DNA of 64,000 nucleotides from Clitoria ternatea (lineage: Eukaryota > Streptophyta > Magnoliopsida > Fabales > Fabaceae). The position numbers and the translations under genes are program-made. The stretch is from positions 247,665,351-247,729,350 of the forward strand of contig CM075669.1 in assembly GCA_037962975.1 (NCBI GenBank), written 5' to 3'. Below, in pieces: positions 32,318-44,377 of this stretch; the stretch's first letter is position 1, and each line of letters starts with the position of its first letter. A model generated the notes under the pieces. It was not told where the DNA came from. It saw only the letters and a program-made list of their open reading frames with translations, and did no database searches.

Positions 32318-35300
32318 TGTAATATCCCATTTTCAACACAAATAGAAAATAGATATTAATATATCTTTAATGAGAAATATTTACTATTAGTTAGTTTATT
32401 ATTATCATTTTTTTATGAAATTTTGGTATTTATATTTAATTACTTGTTTTTTTAAATAAAATAAAATAATAATAATAAAATAAAAATATTTATGTATTTT
32501 GAATCAGAATTTTAAAATGACTTAATTAGTATTCATTGATTAATGAAATTATATTAATAATTTTAAATATATTTATTATTTACAACTTTTATTTTATGTT
32601 TTTATATTTATGTTTTTACATATTTGTGATTTAACTCTTATTATAATTTTAAAATAAAATTTTGAAGGAATTAGACTATAGTTCTTTAGAACTTTTTGAT
32701 CTACATAATATTTATGATTTTCTGGAATTCTTTAAAATTTTTGAAATATTTTAATAAAATAATATATTTTAAATAATTTTATATTCATATAAAGTTACTT
32801 AAAATTAAAAATATTTACAAGAAAGTGAAGTTAAATTATAAGAAAATTTTCTAAAATTCATTTCAAATAGACTTATCTAAAAATTATCAGTTTGAGTAAA
32901 ATCTTGATTTTTACCAATCTAAAAAAATTGAAAACGTACCAATAAATTTTTATTAATAGAAAATTTTAGATTTTTAAAATTTAAACTTTATATTACTTAT
33001 CATAAAATTAGTGAGAACTGATATAATATCGTTAAATTTTGAAAAGGATGGATTTTGAATATTTAAAATATACCGAGTGAATGGTTACTATTTAGCATAA
33101 TAATTTAGCCGATATTTACTATACAAAACATTGTGCATATATGAAAATTTCAAAAGGTGCACAGTAAATAGAAATTAAATTTTCAAAAATTGCACAGTAG
33201 TTTTATAATAAAATAATGAAATACACAGTACATATTTTTGCTATAAATAGAGGGGAGTACCGAAGGGAAAATTCACATTTTAGATTAAATTTTCTTAATA
33301 TAGCAGTGTTAGAGAGATAGTGGTAGGAGTAAGAAAGAGAAATAATTTTTATGGAAGGAGGTTCTGCTAAAATTATAAGGTAAGAATAACTCTCTTTTAT
33401 ATTTTTTAGGTTTATTTTCATATCATTTTAAAAATCTATTATTATACTGAATATAATATTATTTTAAGTTACTATTGTGAATAGTAAATTACTATGTCAA
33501 TAGTAAATTACTATTGAGAATAGTGAATTACTATTCAAATAGTAAATTACTATTTACCTTTACTATTTATGATTTACTATTTACCATTACTATTTACGTT
33601 TTACTATTTACTGTCACTATTCACATTTTACTATTTACTGTTATTATTCATATTTTACTATTTACTATTCACTATTTAAAATTTATCATTTCTGTTTTAC
33701 ATAGTAATCTTAATTTTTATTTTATGCCTATACTGAAATAAGTTGGTATTAATATTTCTAGAAATCGAAGGCGCAAAGCGAACTCTCTTTTGGTAACAAT
33801 TCAAGGTAAGGGGGAGTGAGATAAGAATATAATATGAAAAGACATAAGAATAATAGGAGGAGTCCCCTACTCCTTTTAACTATGAATAATTATCATATTT
33901 TAAAATAATACTTATTATCATCTCAAGTAAATTAAATTAAATAAAATTTATTCAAAAGTTTAAAATATTTGGATGATTCATATTGATTAACTTAACATAA
34001 AGTTTAACATATTTAGATGACTCATTAACCTAACATACCCTATCATTAAGATTTGGATTGTGATGGACTTATACGGACTGTTATGGACTTATATGGACTG
34101 TGAAGGACTTATATGGACTGTTATGGACTTATATGGACTAACTTATACCTTTGCGTTGATTGGACTATGATGGACCCATATGACCATTGGACTATTTTAG
34201 ACTTGATATGGACCAACTAACATTATGATTGGACTGCTATGACTTAAAATAAACTTTAATAATTAAAACACCTTGAAATAAATTGTGTAGATTTTGTATA
34301 GTAATTGTGTTATTTTTATTTGACTTAATTATAATCGATATTTGATTGTGAGTGATGATATTTAATTATGATTGACAATATTTGGTTGTGATTGATGAAT
34401 GATTGATGATCTTGTGAGGTGAAGTTTGAGCATGTAGCAAGCATGACGAAAAGCTAAAACTCAGTAAGAATATTCTTACCTTACACTTTAAGTTTTTATT
34501 CTAAGAAAAAGTATTTTTTATAATCACTTTAGTCTTTTATTCCTTCTATAAAAAAATAAATATTTCCATCAACTTTACTTTTAATATTTAAGATAAAATC
34601 TAGTATTCTTTTTAGAAAGAAATTATTTTATGAAAATTAATTCATAAAAAGGTTGAGATAGTTAATTCTTAAATGAAAGAAAAATTTATAGTTTTAAGTA
34701 TTTTTATGACTGTAAGAGTTAATTTCTTTTAAGTAAATTAGAATTTTAAAGTAAATTATTTTGATTTTCCTTAATGTAATAACTAAAGGATATTTTAATA
34801 TAATTAAGATTTCTTAACTCGATCTTATTAGGATTCAATTTGAGAAAGATTATGTAAATATGTGAAGTCTTCTATGAGAAAAATTTGAGATATTTAAGGC
34901 TTGGAAACTCAATTTTTGGTGAGATTTGAGTTTGAAAGTTGTACTAAATTTATTTCTGTATAACAGAAATTCAGAGGAAAATTATGAAAATGTACAGTTT
35001 ATTGAAATGATGTGGTAAACTGTTATGGTATTTATTAATTGAGTTTCTAAAAGTCTTAACCAACTAAATATGCGAGCAGTTCATGCATCATGAATCATTA
35101 AAGAGAAATGAGATGTGATGTTGCCTAGGGACGAATTATAGAAACCGAGGATACATTAGAGGAGGTTTAAATGTGAACCTTGGGATGAGAGGGTGTGGAA
35201 GGGTGCTTCAGGGGACCTGGGGTCGCTCCCTAGTGTCGGGTACTTTCACAATAAAAACCTTCTCAACCTGACTAGTCTCTAAGTGTTTCCATGCCAGTGG

Positions 35301-36081
35301 AGCTGTTCATATGCCATGAAGGCATTTATGTTATTATCGAAATATTGGAACAGTGTAAACTCCTGGTTGGCCCAGTACAAACTAAAATTTTAAGGGCCCA
35401 TATGCATAGAATGAATGAGATAGTAGTATTAAAAACATTGCATGACATTCATGTGATTGTGACATTCTATGTAGGTGGTTGTGAATGAAAGTATAATTGT
35501 TATGTTTATGAAAACCCTTATGCTTATGTCTTATCTGTAAAGTATTATATTTTGTTTCTCACTCCTTCTTGTTTGAATTTTGTGTCCAAAATATGTTATG
35601 TGATATATAGCTAGCAGTTTAAGATGGAAGGATATGTAATTACAAGAGGGTAAAGTGGTCTCATCCCCAATCAGATAGATGAAGAGATATGACAAGAGTA
35701 GGATTCCAAAACTCGATGGTTCAAGGACTAGGAAATGATTGGTCACATTTGTAGTAGAGGTATAGTTTAGTTTTACCTTGCCTTATTACAATATCAAGTT
35801 AGATAATTGTAACAAGGTAAAGGTTAAACTTTGATAAACTTTCTCATTCGGATATAATACTGTAATAATTTATCACTTATGATTTCTATAAATTATTTTG
35901 TCATTATGGATAAATATTGAAAGACAATCTTTTTTTTTACTTTCAATATTCAAACAAAATCAGATGTATATACGTCCTTATATACGCGAGATAAAGAGTG
36001 ATAAATATGTATATCTTTCTAAAAGTTTTTTTAAAGCAAGAAGAATACATATATATGTCGTGTATATAAGGGGGTGTTACA
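32318..36081 (+). mobile_element. solo LTR, Tekay-related family (3764 bp)
   Basis: Starts TGTAATATCCC and ends GGGTGTTACA between exact ACACC duplications (32313-32317 and 36082-36086). A TATA box, CTATAAATAG, is at 33241-33250. The TTACTATT minisatellite (about 33470-33690), the hairpin AGGAGTCCCCTACTCCT (33858-33874) and a block with GGGTGCTTCAGGGGACCTGG (35201-35220) are shared with the solo LTR at 11262. A short tandem array of TATGGACTTATATGGACTG units spans about 34060-34140. No coding capacity. Confidence 0.88.
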
Positions 36082-36196
36082 ACACCAAATCTTGGTTGGA
36101 ATTCCCATTAGCCACTAATAGGCCCTCTCATCCAACTCTTGGATTTGTTGCTGATCTGATCAGTGTCGTGGTATGAAGTTCCCTTTTTCAAACCGA
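36082..36196 (-). pseudogene. MULE transposase fragment upstream of the solo LTR
   Basis: Read leftwards the frame gives QELDERAY, a TAG, then WLMGIPTKIW. It runs straight on into CRHDFSHYLKCDV across the solo LTR, a strong match to the AYxWL...W...F...KCD section of MULE transposases. It is cut at 36196 by Tat A. Confidence 0.8.
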
Positions 36197-36821
36197 TGTC
36201 AAATATGTGTTTGTCTCTCTCTCTCTCTCTCTCTCATTTTTACATTGTCTCAGTGGGAGTACGATATTATACACATACGTCCAGTGGGAACTATGCTTTT
36301 CACGCTTAGGTACTGATGAGTCAATTCCAACCACGGGTTGAGAGGAGACACTGGAGGTGGACTTACAAAAGGGACTTTGATACTTAAGTCAGTACGGTTA
36401 TTACAAAAAAGAAAAGAGATTACGGGAATATTAAGCTTAGTAAATGTTGTTCTATTATGAATTTAATGAATAAGTTGTATTTATAGATCTTCCCTAAGTG
36501 CAAGTGGTGATTTGACCGCTCCTGACAGTGTTTAATGACTACAGCCTTTGCAGGTGCAAGTTGCCCACTTGCATCTGACTCGAATTGTGGCAGCTTTACT
36601 GATCGGGATCATTATCATGATTCCGTATTGAAATTTTGATATATACTTCAACTTCTGTGCACCTCATCCTAAGTGGTAATTAAGACTTGTCACCTCGTCT
36701 TTATGATCACTTTGGTTGTTGTACACCTCATCCAATGTTTAATTCAATTTAACTTGCATTTATTTATTTTCTATAGTAACCAGTGTCGCTTGCTTCTGGG
36801 GCCGGTATGCACACCGGATCA
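36197..36821 (-). repeat. 3' LTR of Tat element A (about 625 bp)
   Basis: On the minus strand it begins TGATCCGGTG and ends in ACA. A minus-strand TATA box (CTATAAATAC, plus-strand 36477-36486) is present. A (TC)n run at 36213-36234 lies near the terminus. It aligns with 38317-38886. Confidence 0.65.
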
Positions 36822-36835
36822 TTTGCCCCCTAGCT
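36822..36835 (-). promoter_or_regulatory. polypurine tract of Tat element A
   Basis: The minus strand reads AGCTAGGGGGCAAA directly before the LTR start TGATCC. Tat B has the same motif at 38887-38900. Confidence 0.75.
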
Positions 36836-37228
36836 TGTTATTGCGACAGTGTTGTAATAATGAGCTATTTCTTTTTGGGCATCGACCCTTGCTTAAGGTA
36901 CATCGGTAAAAATGATCTTTACCATAGTGGTAACTTCTGACTGTGGTGGTAGTTACTACAAGTTCAAGGGAATTTGCCATTGTACTTAATGAATTTTAGG
37001 TTCATTATCCAGTCTGGCTTCACTAACTGCGTCTGGTGGCTGCATTTATTATGCGTCGTTTAAAATCCTCCGGAAAAATGACATGGCATGCAATTGCTGA
37101 CATGGCGAGCCACGATTGGTACATTTTAGCCACGCGCTATCCTGTCAGAACGGTCATGTCGTTAGGAGTTGAAGCGACGCTGGTTCAGTGGGCCATGATG
37201 TTTCATTTGCCTATAACTACTTCGTTGC

Positions 37229-38316
37229 CTATAAAAGCAGGTGAGATTTCAAGTGCTTCCTCACTTGCTGTTTCTGCCCTAAACCTCTGTCTCTTCGTCG
37301 TTCAAGCTAAATTGCACTCTGTCCTAGCCCGTACTCAAAGAACTACAAGAATCATCCGTACAGGTAGCCATTTTACTTCATTCCGACACCCTCTCTTCCT
37401 TTAAGATGTTTATTTTTTCTACTAACAACGGCTAAGAGGGAGACAATTCAGTAGAAATCATTTCTAACCCTTCCATTTCTTGACCAATTAGAGTTCCTCG
37501 ACACAGACCACGGTTCACTCAAACAGATTATGCAGATGGGTGAGGACAGAATATTGGGGCGGTCGGGTTAGGGACTTACCAAACTCGACAGTTTTTCCCC
37601 TAATCCGGAGTCCTCCTCCTTTGATTTTCCTTTACCCCAGTCACCATTGCAGCTCTCGTCTCCAAATCGAGATGTGGATTCCAGCATAGTCCATTACTAC
37701 ACTGATGATACTGACTTTTACCTAACTGTTCCTTTTCTAGAACACATCATTGTCATGGACGCCTCTAGATCTCCCATGGTGAGAAATGATCCCGAAGACA
37801 CATTTATGATAGCGAATCGAGTTGATTGGCTTGCCCGCAAGGTTGATGAACCCTATTTTTGGGTTGTAAGAGATGTTGTAGCCACCCAGAGTCGACATAA
37901 TAATACCAACGAAAATATTGAGCTCGAGGCTGGCTCTTTTTGGCGCTCTGGGAGATATAAGAACTCTTTCATTCTTTATGCCCTGATATTTGAGGAACAG
38001 GTTGGCCACATCCCTCATGACAGATTTTTATTTTTTCATGATTATACACTGACGAAGGTTGGAGTCCGGTTCCCTTTCACCAAGTTCAAAATAGGGGTGC
38101 TGAGATTTTTGGACATCGCCCCAGGCAACTACATCCCAACGGTTAGGCTTTGATTCTTGCCCTCGAAGTTTTGGGTAAACATCTGGGCTTCACTCCGACC
38201 GTCGTATTTTTCTTCCAGTATGCTTGGGTAATGCATCATGGTGGCGCTAGAATTGCCTTTGTCAACTTGCGGTATCAGAGTGACGTAGTCAACTTTGAGG
38301 CCTTTGTGGAGTCCAA
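37229..38316 (+). pseudogene. antisense gene of Tat A (gypsy-type transposase-like domain), truncated
   Basis: A TATA box (CTATAAAAG, 37229-37237) precedes a decayed frame. The best open part, 37647-38153, carries YYTDDTDFY, EHIIVMDASR, DWLARKVDEPYFWVV and VGVRFPFTKF...VLRFLDIAP, like the plant putative gypsy-type transposon domain (Pfam PF04195). A one-base shift near 38140 moves it to the frame at 38150 (ALEVLGKHLGFTP). The gene is cut at 38316 by Tat B. Stops occur in the N-terminal part (about 37430-37610). It runs opposite to the pol strand. Function unknown. Confidence 0.75.
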
Positions 38317-38886
38317 TGTTACCTCACTAACTCTCTATTTTACGTCGTCTTAGTGGAGTATGGTATTATGTACCTAAGTCTAGTGGGACCTAGGCTCTTC
38401 ACGTTTAGGGGATGAATTGATGTACAATCTGAACCGTTATGAACAAACACAACAGAGGTGGACCTGTAAAAAATTCTTCGATGCTTAAGTCAGTACGGAT
38501 ATTATAGGAAATAAAGAGATTACGGAGGCTCTTGAGAATGTGTTCAGAATCCGTTTTAAGTTAATAAATGAATTGTATTTATAGAACTTCCCTGAGTAGA
38601 AGACTTGATTTGACCATTTTTCTAACATACTGTATCAATAGTGTTGGCAGGGACAAGTTGCCCATACTTTGCCTGACTTGCATTCAGATGTTAGTTTTTT
38701 GACCGGGGTCATAGATTAATATCTGTTCTTACGATCGTTTATGACATCGGTTCATAGGGGCCGGTCGTTGGTTCTGTAATTCAGTTACCTTTTCATATAA
38801 AATTATGGGTACCCTGTCCATTGATTATGGGGTCCAGTATGCACTCCGTCCATTGATATATGGGGTCTAGTATGCACCCCGGATCA
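38317..38886 (-). repeat. 3' LTR of Tat element B (about 570 bp)
   Basis: Minus strand begins TGATCCGGGG and ends GAGGTAACA. A minus-strand TATA box, CTATAAATAC, lies at 38575-38584. Preceded on the minus strand by the PPT AGCTAGGGGGTAAA (38887-38900). Confidence 0.68.
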
Positions 38887-39271
38887 TTTACCCCCTAGCT
38901 TGCTGTTGTGGCGGTGTCATAATAATGAGCTACTTTGTCAAATTGAGACTATATCCCGGAATCCTTGAAAACATCTTATACCAGAGTGACAACTTTGTCT
39001 GAAATGGATGATATTTATTGGACCAATGCGAGCTGGTGGTTAGGTGGAGCATTTAATATGTACCGCCTAAAATTCCTCTGAAAAGTTATTTTTCATCCGG
39101 ATTGCTAACATGGCAGGGCACGATTGGTGTGTGTTACTCACATGTCATCATTGCGGCATGATGATGTCATCAAAATATGAAGCGATGCATATTTTTGGGT
39201 CGTGTTGTTTCATCTTCTACTTTGTCCATGGGCTGCGATGGTTGAACTTTGGCCCATTACAACCTCAACGC

Positions 39272-41792
39272 CTATATAAAGGGGAGTGCTTCAGTCGATC
39301 TTTCACTTTGCTTGTTTTTATCTTGAAATTCCGTTTGTCCTCATCTCTGCTACTCTTGACCATATCCTGTCCCGCACTAGAAGAACCACCTGAACCATCT
39401 ATACAGGCAACCCTTTACTTTAACCTTTCACTTTATTTAAACATGTCTGCATTTTCAACTAACAACGGTCAAGATCAGGATAGTTCAGTTGAAATAATTT
39501 CAAACCCTTCAGTTTCTTGGCTAATCGAGGTTCCTCGTCTTGAACCACGATTAACTCAAACTAATATCCGTAGGTGGGTGAGGACGGGAAATCGGGGTGG
39601 CCAGGTTAGAGATTTGCCAACCTCAGTTATTTTAACCCCAGATCCAAAATCAACTTCCTTTGAATTTCTCGAATCCCAATCACCTTTATCGCCCTTGTCT
39701 TCAGACCAGGATGCAGATTCCAACATAGTGCACTACTATACTAATGATACTTACTTTTATTCAACTGTTCCATTTTTAGAACATGTTGTTACTATGGACG
39801 CCGCTTGAACATCTGTAGTGAGGAACGATCTTGACAACACCTTCAAGATCGTGGACAAGGTAAATTGGTTAGCCCGGAAGACCGAGGATCTGTACTTCTG
39901 GGTTGCCTAACATGTCTTAGTCGTCTATGGTCATCATGCCACTGCTAATGACAGTGTGTAACTTAAAGCCGAGAACTTCTAGTGTTCCAAGAAATATGCC
40001 AATTTCTTCAGCCTCTTCACCCCAACCTACTTAGAGCAGATTTGTCACATACCCTGTGTCCGCTTTCTATTTTTTCATTAGTATATTTTGGTAAAGGTGG
40101 GAGTCTGGTTCCCTCTAAATAAGTTTGAGATGGGGGTGCTGCATTTTTTAGAGATCTCCCTTAGCCAACTCCATCCCAATGGCTAAGCACTGGTTCTCGC
40201 CCTCGAAGTTCTTGGCAAGCACCTAGGCTTCACCCCGACCATCGTCATCTTCTTCCGGTATGCTCAGGAGATGCGTCGTGGTAGCACCAGAACGAGCTTT
40301 AGCAATTTGAGGTGTCAAAGCGACATCGTCAACTTTGAGGCATTTGCTGAATCCTACAAGATGACAAAAACCTTTTTCAAGAACTCATTTTTTAAACTTT
40401 TTGCTAAGGGGATGGATCCCATTTTCTGGAAAGACGAGGAAGGTCAGTTTTTGATCCATACTGGTTGGACTCATAAACATTTTCTTTTGGAGAGCTCGAC
40501 GTATGCAGTCAAGGAGCGTTTTCTCTCTGAATCCTTCAGGGATCTCATTGACACCCTCCATATTATTTCCTGGGGTGCACCCATCAAATGTCACTCTCTC
40601 ATTGATGTATCGGAGACGTGAAATGAGTATCTTGCTCATTTGGGTATTTACCCTTCATCCCTCTTTTTCCTTAGTAATTCATTTTGTACACCAGTCATAA
40701 CTATTTCTTTTTCTTTGATGCAGGGAATATAAGATCTGATTCCCTAGAAGCTCTTTGCCAACTCTTAGAGGGCTCTGAGGCCAATGTGCCTGAAGAGAAT
40801 AGGGTTACACCCTAGCTGAAGAAAGCCCCTCATCTTCAAATCCCAGGTGGAACTGTCCTAGTTGAGAATGCCCCTAAAAAGAAGAAGGGAAAGAAACAAA
40901 TTGGCGGCCCCGCCAAAAAACAAAAAACTGACCCCGGGGAAGGGGTAAAAGACAAAGAAAAGGCCATTATCATCGAGGGGGACTCTGACAAGAATATTCC
41001 TATTGATAACTCTGGCATGAAAGCTTTTGAAGGGCTCATTGTCAAGACTACCTTTCCCGACGCCGAGTTTCTTATCCCATACCGGCTTAAGGACGGTCTT
41101 GGCCAAAATGACCTCGAATTCGCTCTAGAAACGACGATGTGGAATAATTTGAAGAGCTTATCCGTTATATATTCTGCCGCCTCTGATGGACCCAAACGAG
41201 AGATTGAGCGGTTAAAAGAGAAGAACTCCCGCCTGCTGGAAGATCAATCCTAGATCCATCAGAGAATCTAGAAGCTGAATGAAAGTCACCAGGCTCTAAA
41301 AAATCAGAGGGTGATTTAAAGGCCAAAAATGACAAACTCCGCCTAAAGATTGATGACTTGAAAAAATAGGTGGCCGAACTTTAACAAAAAAATGAAGTCC
41401 TCTCCACTACGGCTTAAGAAAACCAAACTAAATATCATACTAATATGGCTTCTTTTGTGAAATCCACTCTGGATGCTTTTAGCCACGCTGTCCGCGAGGT
41501 TGTCTTTCACAACCCAGGTATCAACTCGAACCTAAATGGGATCGGTTTCTTTAACTGATTCCAGGATGGGGAATTGGTTACCGAGGTTGGTGGTGAGTCT
41601 TTTGTTCCTGCTGACGTACCCTTCAAATTCACCCCTCTAGCTGCTGGAGAAGATGATACTCCTCGGTCTCTTTTGCAAAACACTAGGCATCAAGAAGGCT
41701 GGACCGGGGAGGATGAAGAATCTAGGGACAAAGATGAAGAAGAAACTACCCAGGAGGGAAGAGAAGATGGCGGCGGCCTTGTGGACCCATAG
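39272..41792 (+). pseudogene. antisense gene of Tat B with its own TATA box
   Basis: A TATA box (CTATATAAAG, 39272-39281) lies about 160 bp before the likely ATG at 39443 (MSAFSTNNG, Ser-rich, disordered). Homology to the Tat A gene runs to about 40350, including the VGVWFPLNKFEMG core of the PF04195-like domain. Downstream parts appear only here: a helical region (40350-40617), a probable intron (GTGAAATG at 40618 to GATGCAG at 40723, with imperfect phase), a Lys-rich NLS-like stretch (KKKKGKK, about 40875-40895), a coiled-coil (REIERLKEKNSRLLED, 41200-41250) and an acidic tail to TAG at 41790-41792. Stops at 39806 and many beyond show decay. Known in the family: extra antisense ORFs of unknown function in Tat elements. 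Confidence 0.72.
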
Positions 41793-42480
41793 ATTATTTT
41801 TCCTTTAGCTTTGTTGACGGGATGAGCTCAGTCCATTTTGCTTAACATTTTGACTTGGCCTTTGTGCCTTTTGCTCTGTTGGGGTGTTGCCACTCATTCT
41901 CTTTTTGTGAATAATAATTTGGTTTCTATATTGTGATTTTAACAATATCAATTATTGCTTGATACTACCTCAGATGACTTTCTTATCTTCATAACTTAGG
42001 AAATTTTTGCTTGTTTGTGCAATAATAACCGGAACAATAATTTTTTACTTTCTCATGGAATGATATTTTGTGCATATGCATTGTTACTTCGGTCTAAAAA
42101 CATTTATGACAGTATTGTAATTAATAATCGTTCTTCAAGCACTTCAGTCATAGACTTTACTTCATAACCGTTATGGGGTTTTAATTAAGCAACCGCTTTG
42201 GGGTTTTTCAACCACTCTAAGGTTTTAATTAAGCCATCGCTCTGGGGTTTTTAACCACTTCGGGGTTTTAATTAAGCAACCGCTTTGGGGTTTTTTAACC
42301 ACTCTGGGGTTTTTAAATAAATAACCGTTGTAGGGTTTAAAACAAATTAGAAGAGTATTTCTTCAAACTGATTTTATTTTCGAATGAGCATTCCGGTTGC
42401 ATGCCTCATTAAAAACCTCCTAAGTAAAACCCTATAGGGAAAAACCTAGGTAGGAAAAATAGTACATGACTTGTGATACC
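41793..42480. repeat. spacer between antisense gene and pol of Tat B, with tandem repeats
   Basis: From about 42165 to 42345, units containing AACCGCTTTGGGGTTTT and TTAATTAAGC repeat, with irregular period. Tat elements such as Retand are known to carry amplified tandem repeats near the 3' LTR. The part at 41793-42140 looks like the 3' UTR of the antisense gene (AATAATAATTTGG near 41912). Confidence 0.7.
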
Positions 42481-44372
42481 GGTTAACTGTAATACACACG
42501 AAGGTTCTTTACATTCCACTTATTCTTAAATACTTCACCTTGTAACATTTACAAAAGGTAAGCTCCTCCTTGGGTAACTTCATTCACCCTCTATGGGCCT
42601 TCCCACATTGGTACAAGCTTCTCTTGGTGTGCCAGACGATTCCCAACTAATGCTTTTCTTAAGACCATATCTTCGACGTTGAACCTTCATCTTTGAACCT
42701 TCATATTATAACGTACAACGGCTTTGGCTTTAATTGCTTGATCCCGGATGAAGGCCGCCTCTCAGACTTCTTACATAAAGTCTGGTTCATTTCTCAACCT
42801 TAAACCGTTGATCTCGTCACTGAAATGCTGATATCTTGGTGAAATTTGGTTAATTTCCACTGGTATCATCGTATCTACACCGTATACTAACCGGAATGGC
42901 GTTTCTCCTGTAGACAAATGGGGTGTAGTGCGGTAGGCCCATAAAACATGGCATAGCTAATTTCCCCATTCCCCTTTTGTGTCTCTGAGCCGCTTCTTTA
43001 ATCCTTTCAGGATTTCTCTGTTTGCTACCTCGGCTTGTCTGTTGGTCTGGGGATGCTCTACTGATGAAAAGACTTACTTGATCTGGAGTCCTTCAAGGAG
43101 ACTTGTAAACTTGACGTCTATGAATTGTGTCCTATTATCCGTAATAACTCTTCTTGGTATGCCAAACTTGGTGATGACATTCTCATACACGAATCTCTGA
43201 GTCCAAACCAATATGATATGCACTACTGCCTTCGCTTTAATCCATTTAGTGAAATAATCCACCCCGATAATTAGATACTTGACCCCGCCCGGTGCTTTTG
43301 GGAAAGGTCCTAAAATATCCAAGCCTTATTGGTAAAAGGGCCACGGGATAACCAATGTGAGCAACTCTTCTACCAGGGTGCTCATTGCTATTTCTCTGGC
43401 AAGCATCATATTTCCAAACATAATCAATGACGTCCTTTGCTATAGTGGGCCACTTGTAACCTGCTCACAAGATTTTTCTGGCTAGGCTCCTTCCACCGTA
43501 GTGGTGGCCACATGCCCTTTCATGCACCTCGATCAACACCTCTTCAACTTCAACTTCATTTAAATACTTTAGATATAAGGCCAATATTCCTCTCCGGAAT
43601 AGATTTCCATCAACTAAAACGAAGTTTGGCAGCTCCTTCTTCAGCTTCTTCTTCTCTAATGGGTCCTTAGGGAGTTGTCTGCTCACTATGTATCAAATGA
43701 TACAGATTACCCATGAGTTCTTGGGATGAGCTTTAAACGGTATGGCATAATCCTTGACCGGAGCTAAAACACTCAGAGTGGCTAGAGTGCTCTGAATAAT
43801 CGTTGTTGTAGACCCCGCTTTCTTAGTACTAGCCAATCGAGACAGGACATTAGCCCTGACATTGTCTTCCCTCGGGACGTGCTTATATTCAAATCTGATG
43901 AACTTACCCCCTAACTCCTTTACCTTGGCCAAATATTGTTGTAATAACAACTTCTTAGTCTGATAGCTTCCGTTAATCTAAGAAATCACAAGTTGTGAAT
44001 CACTGTAGAGCATCATGGTTCGAGCTCCCACATTTAAAGCTGCCCAAAGTCCTGCTAAGCATGCTTCATACTCCGCCTGGTTATTCAACGTCTTGAAATC
44101 AAACTTAAGGGAGATTTCAGCACTCACTCTATCTTCACTTTCTATGACCACTCCAACTCCACATCCTTTCTCATTCAAAGAACCATCCACGAAAATGGTC
44201 TAATGTTCCTGTAATGGTATGGGGACCTCTCCTGTCAACTCCATCATAAAATTTTCCAACACCTACGCTTTGATGGCCGTTTTAGGCTCATAAGAAATAT
44301 CGAACTTGAATAGTTCAATAGCCCACTTTGTCATTCTTCCTGCCAAATCTGGCTTATGGAAGATCGTCCTTA
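42481..44372 (-). pseudogene. Tat B pol, 3' half: RNase H and integrase
   Basis: Minus strand, in order: HKPDLAGRM and KFDISYEPK at the RT/RNase H junction (44370-44263); an archaeal-type second RNase H with MDGSLNEKG, NNQAEYEACLAGL and LYSDSQLV (44190-43978); integrase zinc region ERACGHHYGG...CQR (about 43530-43400, one Cys apparently changed); the integrase core with MDILGPFPKA and a changed ITDNRTQF (43322-43090); then QAEVANREIL further down. Stops at several joins. The second RNase H is a hallmark of the Tat lineage. Confidence 0.85.
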
Positions 44373-44377
44373 AGGGG

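Larger units (their letters stand above)
36197..38316 (-). mobile_element. Tat-lineage Ty3 element A (3' end only), cut by Tat B
   Basis: A minus-strand 3' LTR (36197-36821), its polypurine tract and the start of a plus-strand (antisense) gene are present. The rest should lie beyond 64000, displaced by Tat B. The same arrangement recurs at 38317-40350 with clear but diverged similarity. This layout fits the Tat/Retand/Grande group, some of which carry an extra ORF opposite to pol near the 3' LTR. The left border is set by TG at 36197 next to MULE sequence and is approximate. Confidence 0.72.

Noticed and set aside
36197..40350. Simple segmental tandem duplication of about 2.1 kb
   Set aside because: Each copy starts with an LTR terminus and PPT and the sequences are strongly diverged. 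Nested insertion of a related element explains it better.
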